A DNA stretch of 21,911 nt from Ottowia sp. (GTDB taxonomy: Bacteria > Pseudomonadota > Gammaproteobacteria > Burkholderiales > Burkholderiaceae_C), in the NCBI GenBank assembly GCA_023228705.1, contig JALOAS010000056.1:1-21911 (forward strand), in the 5' to 3' direction. The notes beneath the pieces were generated by a model. It was not told the origin of the DNA. It saw only the letters and a program-made list of their open reading frames with translations, and did no database searches. A program made the translations under genes and the position numbers. Position 1 is the first letter of the stretch. Each line of letters starts with the position of its first letter. Below, one piece after another: positions 1-6,662 of the stretch.

Positions 1-786
1 TGCACAAAACCCGCCCACCGCCTTGAGCTTGGTTATTTTTTGTCCCATGGTCTTGACGATGCGCCAGCCGCCAAAAGCCGTGCCCAGCGCCATGACGCCG
101 TAGCAGCTGGCAATGACCCAGACGGGTGGCGCCTCGGCAGCAGGGTCGGTGTGGCCGGTGGCGATCAGCAACATCCAGATGATGCCGATGGTCTTCTGCG
201 CATCGTTGCCCCCATGGCCCAGGCTGTAGGCACCGGCAGACACCAGTTGCAGGCGGCGGAACCAGTGGTCAACAGCCGAAGGCCGGGCGCGCCGGAACAG
301 CCAGGCCACCGCCACCATGATGAGCGACGAGAGTATGAAGCCCAGCACCGGCGCGACAAGGATGAAGGCAAAAATGACCGCCAGGTTGCCGACCATGAGC
401 ACGCTGCCGCCAGCCTTGGCGATGACGGCGCCGACGATGCCGCCGATCAGCGCGTGCGAGGAACTGCTGGGAATTCCGTAGTACCAGGTAATGATGTTCC
501 AGGCGATGGCGCCGCACAGGGCGCTGAACACCACTTGCACGTCGACCACGCCGGGTTGCGCCAGGCCACGCCCGACCGTGGCAGCCACCCCCAGGTGAAA
601 GACGAAGACCGCCGCCACGTTGAAGAAGGCGGCAAAAAGCACCGCCTGCCCGGGCCGCAGGACCCCGGTGGAAACGACGGTGGCGATGGAGTTGGCGGCA
701 TCATGAAACCCGTTCATGAAGTCAAACACCAGCGCCAGCCCCACGAGCAGGACGACGAGCCACAATCCGGTTTGTACTGCTTCCAT
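1..786 (-). CDS. pit: Inorganic phosphate transporter, Pit family (C-terminus beyond the window)
   Basis: Pit carriers are inner-membrane symporters that take up phosphate, usually as a metal-phosphate complex with H+. The visible 262 codons begin with ATG at 784-786 and stay open to base 1, so the C-terminal part is missing. Both duplicated PiT signature segments are present: one near residues 27-40 (GFHDAANSIATVVSTG) and one in the second half (HGGNDAQKTIGII). Several hydrophobic helices lie between them. The start is supported by a short N-terminal tail (MEAVQTGLW) leading directly into the first helix. The gene lies 81 bp downstream of a DUF47 gene on the same strand. This DUF47-Pit pairing is widespread, and DUF47 proteins are thought to regulate the carrier. 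Family assignment is secure; phosphate as substrate is inferred from the family. Confidence 0.93.
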   Translation of the reverse strand, partial: MEAVQTGLWLVVLLVGLALVFDFMNGFHDAANSIATVVSTGVLRPGQAVLFAAFFNVAAVFVFHLGVAATVGRGLAQPGVVDVQVVFSALCGAIAWNIITWYYGIPSSSSHALIGGIVGAVIAKAGGSVLMVGNLAVIFAFILVAPVLGFILSSLIMVAVAWLFRRARPSAVDHWFRRLQLVSAGAYSLGHGGNDAQKTIGIIWMLLIATGHTDPAAEAPPVWVIASCYGVMALGTAFGGWRIVKTMGQKITKLKAVGGFCA

Positions 787-867
787 GATCTTGTGTCCGT
801 GTGTTCAGGCAGGCCGGGCTGCAGGAGGTCGCGCCGCCATGCCCGTCACGGCAGGACGCTGCAGCGC

Positions 868-1515
868 TCAGGAATTTTGCAGAACCACGCCTTCGATCTG
901 GTTGGCCACGTCCTCGCAGCGGTCGGTGATCGCTTCGAGCGAATCGTAGATGGTGCGCAGCTTGATCAGCTCGCGCACGTCCGACTCGCTGCGAAACAGC
1001 TGGCTGATGGCACGGCGCATGGCGCGGTCCGCGTCGGACTCGAGATCGGCAATCTCGTCGCAGAGCCTGAGCGCCTGCTGCGCCACCTTTTGCTGGCTGA
1101 TGCGGTCCAGCAGGTTGACCGCGGTCTGTACCTTGTAGCAGCAGTCGATGGACAACTCGGTCAGGCGCACGATGTGGTCGGTCATGTGCTTGACGTCGTA
1201 CAGGTACATGGCCTCGGCAATATCCTGCAGCAGATCGGCGACGTCGTCCATGGCGTCTATGAGGCCATGGATCTGCTCGCGGCCTATGGGCGTGATGAAG
1301 GTGGTGTGCAGCAGCCGGTTGACCTCATGCGTGATGTGGTCGGCCGCGTTTTCCGCCTTGTCGACATCTTTGGTGTACTTTTCGCGCAGAAACGGGTCGG
1401 CGTAGTTTTCAACCAGGTTGCCAAACGCATTGGCGGCCAGGATGATCTGGTCGGCATGCCGGTTGAACAGTTCAAAGAAATTGCCTTCCTTGGGCAGCAG
1501 TTTGCTGAACAGCAT
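868..1515 (-). CDS. DUF47 / PhoU-like phosphate transport regulator
   Basis: This 215-residue protein matches the DUF47 family (TIGR00153; E. coli YkaA type), all-helical relatives of PhoU. It opens with MLFSKLLPKEGNFFELFNRHAD, typical of the family. It continues with the conserved stretch around ENAADHITHEVNRLLHTTFITPIGREQIHGLIDAMDD, which carries the acidic metal-binding E/D-rich PhoU-type motif. A final helix with REL(I)KLRTIYDSLEAITDRCEDVANQIEGVVLQNS is also standard. Length is normal for the family. It is the first gene of a probable two-gene unit with the Pit transporter 81 bp downstream, so its likely job is control of Pit activity. That role is inferred from gene pairing, not visible in the protein itself. 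Not to be confused with true PhoU, which is linked to pstSCAB. Confidence 0.9.
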   Translation of the reverse strand: MLFSKLLPKEGNFFELFNRHADQIILAANAFGNLVENYADPFLREKYTKDVDKAENAADHITHEVNRLLHTTFITPIGREQIHGLIDAMDDVADLLQDIAEAMYLYDVKHMTDHIVRLTELSIDCCYKVQTAVNLLDRISQQKVAQQALRLCDEIADLESDADRAMRRAISQLFRSESDVRELIKLRTIYDSLEAITDRCEDVANQIEGVVLQNS

Positions 1516-1646
1516 CTTCAGTGGACCCTCTTCAAGACCGAATCAGCGGTCGCCAGGACGACCGGGACGCGCGCAGTGGAATCAACAAGGCAAGGCGCCT
1601 GACGCTGCACCGGCAAGGCCAAGCGAAGTGTAAACGCAAGCGCGTG

Positions 1647-1663
1647 GCCCGGGCGTCCCGGGC
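1647..1663 (-). terminator. Short GC hairpin downstream of folK
   Basis: GCCCGGG-CGT-CCCGGGC forms a perfect 7-bp stem 17 bp past the folK stop. It could end the hda-folK transcript, but it has no following T-run on the minus strand, so it is only a candidate. Confidence 0.25.
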
Positions 1664-1680
1664 GGCAGCGCCGGAGCCGG

Positions 1681-2199
1681 TCACCCCCGGCGCGTGACCG
1701 TGCGCCGGCCCGCAACAGGCTGCGGATGAAGTGGCACGCAGTGCTGTCCGGCGACGCGCGCCAGCGCGGCTGCCGTTACGCTGTGCGGCGCCACTTCCGC
1801 CAGCGGCCGCAGGACAAAGGCGCGCTCGTACATGCGCGGATGCGGCACGACCAGCGCCGGGCTGGCGATGCGGCCACTGCCGTAGGTCAGCAGATCCAGG
1901 TCCAGCGTGCGCGGCGCATTCCGGTACGGACGCCGGCGGCCGGCTGCATGTTCCAGCCGCTGCAGCTGTCGCAGCAGTTCGGGCGCGCAAAGCCCGGTCT
2001 GCAGCTGCACCACCGCGTTGATGAAGTCCGGCCCCGCCGCCTGTACCGGCGCCGAGCGGTACAGGCGCGAGCAGGCCAGCCGCCGGGTTTGCGGCAGCCG
2101 GCCCAGGGCCTGCGCGGCAGCCTGCACCGTCCCTGCCGCGTCGCCCAGATTGGCACCCAGGCCAATGCAGGCAATCACCGGCGCGGTGACGGCGGCCAT
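1681..2199 (-). CDS. folK: 2-amino-4-hydroxy-6-hydroxymethyldihydropteridine pyrophosphokinase
   Basis: HPPK transfers pyrophosphate from ATP to 6-hydroxymethyl-7,8-dihydropterin, the step before dihydropteroate synthase in folate synthesis. The 172-residue protein shows the N-terminal IGLGANLGD motif (residues 12-20), pterin-side residues around SRLYRS (44-49), and the signature RNAPRTLDLDLL (93-104) with the two Mg-binding aspartates at 100 and 102. VPHPRM near residue 118 is also conserved. Length is close to the E. coli enzyme (159 residues), with a slightly longer C-terminus. The start lies 3 bp after the pcnB stop, so the two are almost certainly translated from one message. pcnB-folK adjacency is also seen in many other proteobacteria. 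Confidence 0.96.
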   Translation of the reverse strand: MAAVTAPVIACIGLGANLGDAAGTVQAAAQALGRLPQTRRLACSRLYRSAPVQAAGPDFINAVVQLQTGLCAPELLRQLQRLEHAAGRRRPYRNAPRTLDLDLLTYGSGRIASPALVVPHPRMYERAFVLRPLAEVAPHSVTAAALARVAGQHCVPLHPQPVAGRRTVTRRG

Positions 2200-2202
2200 G
2201 GC

Positions 2203-3762
2203 TCATTGCCCGTCCGGCACGGCAGCCGAATCTTTTGCGGCAGCGCCGCGGCGGCCACGTGGCTTGCGGCGCGCGGGCTGGTCCGCGCCGTCAGGCGCAA
2301 CCGCGTCTTCCCGCCGGGCCTCACGGGCGTCCGTCTGCGCAGCATCCTCCTTTTTGGGCGCCGACTTGCCACCCCGGCGGCGCCGCTTGCGGGGCGCAGG
2401 GGTTGCGCCGGACAGCGCCTCGATCATGCGCTCGCGCCCGGCGGTGTCGCTGGCGCCGAATTCCTGCCACCAGTCGGCCAGGTCGGGTTCAATCTCGCCG
2501 GTGCTGGCGCGCAGCCGCAGGAAGTCAAAGCCGGCGCGGAACCGCTTTTGCTCGACCAGGCGCAGCGGCGCCTTGCCCCGGCGCTTCTCAAAGCGCGGCT
2601 GCATGAGCCACATCTCGCGCATGTCGGCGCCCAGCCTGCCGCGGCCGGAGACGTCGCCCACGTGCGCGTCAAACGCGGCGTCTATGGCCGCGTGCAGCGC
2701 CGGCACGCGGTGCTCACCGTCCGCTTCGCGCTGCTGCCATCCCGCGTACACGTCGGGCCACAGGACGCAGCCCAGCAGGAACGAGGGCACCACGGGCTTG
2801 CCCTCGGCCACGCGCCGGTCGGTGTCCGCCAGCGCGGCAGCCACCAGCGGACCGTCGGAGCGCGCAACCACCAGTTCAAGCAGCGGGTAGATGCTTCGGG
2901 CCAGTCCAAGCCGCTTCAGTTCCGCCACGCTGGCCTCGGCATGGCCGGTCAGCAGCAGCTTGAGCATCTCGTCAAAGAGCCGGCTTTGCGGTACCGCATC
3001 CAGCAGTTCTGCCGCTGCCGCCAGCGGCGCCGCAGTATGCGGCTCGACGACAAAGCCGCGCGCCGCCAGCTTGGCCGCAAAGCGCACGACGCGGATCGCG
3101 CGCACCGGGTCTTCCCGGTAGCGCTGCGCGGCATCGCCGATCATGCGCAGCTGCCCGGCACGGATGTCCTGGAAGCCGCCGTAGTAGTCCACCACCACGC
3201 GCCGCTCCGGGTCGTAGTACATGGCATTGATGGTGAGGTCCCGGCGCGCGGCATCCTCTTCCTGCGGCCCCCAGATGTTGTCGCGCAGCACGCGGCCGGC
3301 GTCGCCAACGGCGTGCTCCATGCCCGCCAGGCGCTCCTTGGCCGTGCGCTCGTTGCCGCTGACCTGGTCTGCTTCGGCGTCGTGGTCAAGCAGCGCCCGG
3401 AACGTCGACACCTCGACCACGTTGCGGTTGCGCCCCCCGCCAAACACCACGTGGACGATGCGAAAGCGGCGGCCAATGATGAAGGCGCGCCGAAACAGCT
3501 TCTTGACCTGCTCGGGCGTGGCGTTGGTGGCCACGTCAAAGTCCTTGGGCCGCAGGCCCAGCAGCAGGTCCCGCACCGCGCCACCGACGATGTACGCCTC
3601 GAAGCCGCCTTCCTTGAGCGTCCGCACCACCTGGCTAGCGTGCTTGTCCACCCAGTCGGGATTGATCTGGTGCATGTCGGCCGCGTACTCGCGGCGCGTG
3701 CCCAGGGGGTGCGCTGCGCGCGGGTTCTTGCCGCGCAGCCTTTGGATGAAGCTCTTGATCAT
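2203..3762 (-). CDS. pcnB: Poly(A) polymerase I
   Basis: PcnB adds poly(A) tails to RNA 3' ends, marking them for degradation, and belongs to the class II tRNA nucleotidyltransferase/poly(A) polymerase family. In the 519-residue protein the catalytic head begins with GGAVRD (60-65) and the metal-binding DFD (74-76). The RRDLTINAMYYD motif is at 173-184. A helical neck/body follows, with the family's DEML...LLTGHAEAS region. The last ~60 residues are rich in Arg, Lys and Ala, as in other proteobacterial PcnB proteins, and probably bind RNA. The start ATG overlaps the stop of the upstream phosphatase gene by 4 bp (ATGA), indicating translational coupling. CCA-adding enzymes share the head, but the basic tail and context with folK favour PcnB. 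Confidence 0.95.
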   Translation of the reverse strand: MIKSFIQRLRGKNPRAAHPLGTRREYAADMHQINPDWVDKHASQVVRTLKEGGFEAYIVGGAVRDLLLGLRPKDFDVATNATPEQVKKLFRRAFIIGRRFRIVHVVFGGGRNRNVVEVSTFRALLDHDAEADQVSGNERTAKERLAGMEHAVGDAGRVLRDNIWGPQEEDAARRDLTINAMYYDPERRVVVDYYGGFQDIRAGQLRMIGDAAQRYREDPVRAIRVVRFAAKLAARGFVVEPHTAAPLAAAAELLDAVPQSRLFDEMLKLLLTGHAEASVAELKRLGLARSIYPLLELVVARSDGPLVAAALADTDRRVAEGKPVVPSFLLGCVLWPDVYAGWQQREADGEHRVPALHAAIDAAFDAHVGDVSGRGRLGADMREMWLMQPRFEKRRGKAPLRLVEQKRFRAGFDFLRLRASTGEIEPDLADWWQEFGASDTAGRERMIEALSGATPAPRKRRRRGGKSAPKKEDAAQTDAREARREDAVAPDGADQPARRKPRGRRGAAAKDSAAVPDGQ

Positions 3763-4439
3763 GAATCCTGGTCTTTGAACAAATCAAGCACGGTCCAGTC
3801 CCGCTGCCTGGCGATCCGGCGCAGTTGCGCATCGGGGTTGGTCGCGACCGGCTGCTGCACGTGCTCAAGCAACGGCAGATCATTGAATGAATCGGAGTAG
3901 AAGGTCACGTGCACGTCACGCCAGCCCAGCTCGCGGGCAGCCAGCCACTGGCCCACGCGCGTGACCTTGCCCGCACCAAACGAGGGCACGCCCGCGATGG
4001 CGCCGGTGGGTCGCCCCGCGGCGTCCAGCTGCAGGCGCATGGCAATCAGGTCGGCCACGCCGAAGCGATCGGCAATCGGCCGCGTCACCCACTCGCTGGT
4101 CGCGGTCACGACCGCAACCGCATCGCCCCGGCGCTGGTGCCCGGCCACCAGCTCCAGTGCCTGCGCGTGGATGGCCGGCTCGATGACCTCGGCCATGAAG
4201 CGGGCCCGGCCCGCTTCGGCATCCGCCGGGTCCAGCGTGCGCAGCGCGGCGGTGGCAAAGCGCACGTACTCGGCAATGTCCAGTGTACCGGCCTGGTACT
4301 GTGCATAGAACGCATCGTTGCAGCGCCGGAACGCCTGCGCATCGGCCCAGCCCAGCGCAATCGTGAACTCGCCCCAGGCATGGTCCGAATCCAGCGGGAT
4401 CAGGGTGTGGTCCAGGTCAAACAGGGCAAGCTGCTGCAC
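3759..4439 (-). CDS. HAD-superfamily phosphatase, subfamily IB (SerB-like)
   Basis: This is a predicted phosphatase of about 226 residues. Motif I is LALFDLDHTL, with the nucleophile Asp followed two residues later by the general acid Asp. A VVTATSEWVTRP segment corresponds to motif II. GAGKVTRV supplies the motif III lysine, and FYSDSFNDLPLLEHV gives motif IV with the metal-binding acids. The natural substrate cannot be read from sequence; relatives are annotated as phosphoserine or histidinol phosphatase-like. Two GTG starts are possible. One at 4472 overlaps hda and has AAGGA 8 nt upstream. One at 4439 lies 4 bp after the hda stop with GGAG 9 nt upstream. The shorter form is chosen because family members begin only a few residues before the LALFDLD strand. 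It overlaps pcnB by 4 bp. Confidence 0.88.
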   Translation of the reverse strand: MQQLALFDLDHTLIPLDSDHAWGEFTIALGWADAQAFRRCNDAFYAQYQAGTLDIAEYVRFATAALRTLDPADAEAGRARFMAEVIEPAIHAQALELVAGHQRRGDAVAVVTATSEWVTRPIADRFGVADLIAMRLQLDAAGRPTGAIAGVPSFGAGKVTRVGQWLAARELGWRDVHVTFYSDSFNDLPLLEHVQQPVATNPDAQLRRIARQRDWTVLDLFKDQDS

Positions 4440-4443
4440 GACT

Positions 4444-5145
4444 TCAATCTCCGGCCACCACCGCGGTGGCACGCAGCATGTCCTTGATGAGCGGAACGCT
4501 CAGCACACGTTGCTCCTGCAGCGCATAGCGGTCAAGCTGATCCAGCAGCTGCATCTGGCTGCCCAGGTCGCGCGTGAAGTGCGTCAACAAATAGCTGCTG
4601 ACCTGCTCGGACAGCGTCAACCCGCGCGCCAGTGCGGATGCGTGCAACGCAGCCCGCCGCTCGGCATCCGTGGGCAGGTGCAGCTCGAACACGTCACCCC
4701 AGGCCAGGCGTGAACTCAGGTCAGCGCGCACGGGCAGATCGGTGGGCGGCACCGCGCCTGCGGCAAACACCATGCAGGCGCCCGCGTCGGCCGCCAGCGC
4801 ATGGATGAGCCAGTTGAACGCCACGTGCTGCAGCTGGGGGCCCAGCAAATGAACATCGTCAATAAACACCGCAGTCCATGAAGGGTCAAAGCAAGCGCCC
4901 TGCCCGGCCTGGCTGTCGAGCCAGCCCACAGTCGCCCCGGCGCCGGTCAGCGCAGCGCGCGTTGCCCGCAGCAAGTGCGACTTGCCGGTCCCGGCGCCGC
5001 CCCAGATGTACAGGGGCAGGCCGCGACCGCCAGGGCCGGCCAGCAGCGCATCCAGGCGAGACCGGACGGCCTGGTTGGCAGCGCCCAGAAACGAGCTCAG
5101 CGTCGGCTCTGCCGCCAGACCGATGTCGAGGGCCATCTGTTTCAT
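4444..5145 (-). CDS. hda: DnaA regulatory inactivator Hda
   Basis: Hda is an AAA+ protein that, bound to the DNA-loaded sliding clamp, triggers ATP hydrolysis by DnaA and so prevents over-initiation of replication. The 233-residue protein has an N-terminal clamp-binding-type peptide (QMALDIGL, residues 3-10). Walker A is GGAGTGKS (49-56) and Walker B is VFIDD (93-97). An SSRLAWG box VII segment around Arg147 should carry the arginine finger. It lacks the DnaA N-terminal domain and the C-terminal DnaA DNA-binding domain, which separates it from DnaA. It is the first gene of a chain continuing with the HAD phosphatase, pcnB and folK. The next gene upstream is divergent, so its promoter must lie in 5146-5489. 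Confidence 0.94.
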   Translation of the reverse strand: MKQMALDIGLAAEPTLSSFLGAANQAVRSRLDALLAGPGGRGLPLYIWGGAGTGKSHLLRATRAALTGAGATVGWLDSQAGQGACFDPSWTAVFIDDVHLLGPQLQHVAFNWLIHALAADAGACMVFAAGAVPPTDLPVRADLSSRLAWGDVFELHLPTDAERRAALHASALARGLTLSEQVSSYLLTHFTRDLGSQMQLLDQLDRYALQEQRVLSVPLIKDMLRATAVVAGD

Positions 5146-5489
5146 GAAAGAGTGTCGCGCGGGGAGATGTGCAGCGTAAATGCAACGATGCGCCGGCGGT
5201 GATCCCGGGACAGTTTCGGGACGAAACAGGCCCGGGGCGTTTAGAATCTACTGGCAAATTTTAAGCTTTCTTTCCGCAGCAGCGTCAAAGCCCGGTTTTG
5301 ACCTTGCCTCAACCCGATCCGACAGGCCCCGATATTCGTCGCAACCGCCCACTGCCACGCCGACAATCCAAAGACGTGAAGCGCGACGACATCCAGCCCG
5401 AACGCGCGGCCCGGAAAGCACGTGCAGCCACCGGCTCGCACAACCGCCCGGAAGGACAAGCCGCGCAACCCGGACCACAAAACGCTGCC
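5146..5489. other. Intergenic region between divergent hda and the AI-2E-family gene
   Basis: This 344-bp gap must hold the promoters of both neighbours. An A+T-rich patch (about 5240-5275) contains TAGAAT at 5242-5247, a plausible -10 for the plus strand, but no good -35 is seen 17 bp before it. The frame of the downstream gene stays open back to a TTG at 5298 and a GTG at 5376, so part of this region may be translated as a basic, hydrophilic N-terminal extension. No RNA gene is recognised. Confidence 0.4.
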
Positions 5490-6527
5490 ATGCCGTCACC
5501 GGCTTCCCGGGCTTCGCTGCGCCGACGCCTCGACAAACGGGCGACCGCAGCCAGCCACCTGCTCATCGCTGCCATGCTGCTGCTGATCATGTGGCAGGGC
5601 CTGCTGGCCGGGTTTTTGTCCCTGTGCCTGGGGTTCATCACAACGCGTTGGCTGGGCCGGCAACTGGCGCGCGTATTTGGCGGCGGCAACTCCATCACCA
5701 AGGTCTGGGCGGCAGTGCTGGTGATCCTGCTGCCCATCGTGCTGCTGGCCATTGCGGTGCCACGCATTCGCTCGCTGATCCTGGATGCGCCGGCGCAATA
5801 CCGCGAACTGCTGGGGCTGTTGGCGCAAACGGTGTTCGAGCTGCGCGACAAGCTGCCGCCGGACATTGCCGCGCAGCTGCCCGAGGGCGTCGCCGACATC
5901 CAGCGCGAGGTCGCCTCCTACCTGGCCAGCAAGGCCGGCGCCCTGGCCACCACCGGCCGCATCTGGATCACGGGCCTGCTGTTTGCCTTTATCGGCCTGA
6001 TCATCGGCGTACTGGCGGCGATACGGCCGCCAGCGACGCGGCAGCGGCCACTGACCCGCGCCCTGCACCAGCGCACCAGCCGCTTTGGCTCCACCTTTGC
6101 GCAGATCGTGACCGCGCAGTTCTGGATCGCGCTGTTCAACACGTTCCTGACCGGCATTTTCCTGCTCCTGGTGCTGCCGATTTTTGCCACGGGCCTGCCC
6201 TACACCAACGCGTTGCTGGTGCTGACCTTTGTCGCCAGCATGATCCCCATCGTCGGCAACATCATCGTCAACACGGTGCTGACGCTGGTCGGCCTGTCGG
6301 TCTCCTGGACGGTGGCGCTGGCCTGCCTGGCCTTCCTCATCATCATCCACAAGATGGAATACTTCATCAACGCCAAGATCATAGGCACCCGCACGCACAT
6401 GAGCGCCTGGGAACTGCTGGCCGCGATGTTCGTCATGGAGGCCATCTTCGGCCCCGCCGGACTGGTGGCAGCGCCATTGTTTTATGCCTACGCCAAGAGC
6501 GAGCTGCAGGCCAGCGGCTGGGTGTGA
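5490..6527 (+). CDS. AI-2E / PerM family membrane transporter
   Basis: This is an inner-membrane protein of about 345 residues in the AI-2E (UPF0118/PerM) family. Members export autoinducer-2 or act as Na+/H+ or general permeases, and the substrate here is unknown. Two N-terminal helices (LLIAAMLLLIMWQGLLAGFLSL) and a third (AAVLVILLPIVLLAIAV) come first. They are followed by the family's long amphipathic soluble segment. The conserved C-terminal membrane block then includes the SMIPIVGNII motif, close to the family PxxGxxI signature. The ATG at 5490 is chosen because the first helix begins about 25 residues later. However, the frame is open upstream to GTG 5376 and TTG 5298, adding up to 64 hydrophilic residues, and no strong ribosome site marks any of the three. 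The repeat ladder begins 3 bp after the stop. Confidence 0.85.
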   Translation: MPSPASRASLRRRLDKRATAASHLLIAAMLLLIMWQGLLAGFLSLCLGFITTRWLGRQLARVFGGGNSITKVWAAVLVILLPIVLLAIAVPRIRSLILDAPAQYRELLGLLAQTVFELRDKLPPDIAAQLPEGVADIQREVASYLASKAGALATTGRIWITGLLFAFIGLIIGVLAAIRPPATRQRPLTRALHQRTSRFGSTFAQIVTAQFWIALFNTFLTGIFLLLVLPIFATGLPYTNALLVLTFVASMIPIVGNIIVNTVLTLVGLSVSWTVALACLAFLIIIHKMEYFINAKIIGTRTHMSAWELLAAMFVMEAIFGPAGLVAAPLFYAYAKSELQASGWV

Positions 6528-6530
6528 CTG

Positions 6531-6569
6531 GGCGTTGGGCGTTGGGCGTTGGGCGTTGGGCGTTGGGCG
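6531..6569. repeat. Heptamer tandem repeat (GGCGTTG)5
   Basis: Five perfect tandem copies of GGCGTTG occupy 6531-6565, followed by a partial copy GGCG. The ladder begins three bases after the stop of the AI-2E-family gene. The related heptamer forms TTGAGCG and TTGCGTG recur around the palindromic repeats at 21003-21050 and 21225-21260, suggesting one repeat family. Confidence 0.93.
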
Positions 6570-6581
6570 GCCGATCCGCCG

Positions 6582-6625
6582 CACGCTGGGCGACCTGCTC
6601 GCCACACGCTGGACGACCTGCTCGC
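6582..6625. repeat. Two direct repeats of 21 bp, period 23
   Basis: The 21-bp segments at 6582-6602 and 6605-6625 (CACGCTGG[G/A]CGACCTGCTCGC) differ at one base. A partial third unit (TGGACGCTCAAC) follows. A similar module, CGCTGGACGG...CTCGCTGGACGG, appears at about 21330-21356 in the other repeat-rich gap. Confidence 0.85.
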
Positions 6626-6638
6626 TGGACGCTCAACC

Positions 6639-6662
6639 GGCATCAGCCCTCAGGCTGATGCC
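6639..6662 (-). terminator. Perfect 10-bp hairpin across the metE stop codon
   Basis: GGCATCAGCC-CTCA-GGCTGATGCC is a perfect 10-bp stem with a 4-nt loop, and the metE stop codon (6650-6652) sits in the loop. There is no T-run on either strand. It may slow transcription or stabilise the metE 3' end, but it is not a canonical intrinsic terminator. It lies between two convergent genes. Confidence 0.45.

Noticed and set aside
40..1602. A 520-codon plus-strand frame opposite the Pit and DUF47 genes
   Set aside because: The minus-strand products carry clear family signatures; the plus translation is His/Asp/Arg-rich shadow sequence.
1726..3900. A 724-codon plus-strand frame opposite folK and pcnB
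   Set aside because: The minus strand encodes two recognised enzymes with all motifs. The plus frame is Arg/Ala-rich low-information sequence.
6531..6569. Heptamer ladder as a phase-variation switch of the transporter gene
   Set aside because: It lies after the stop codon, so changes in copy number cannot shift the reading frame.
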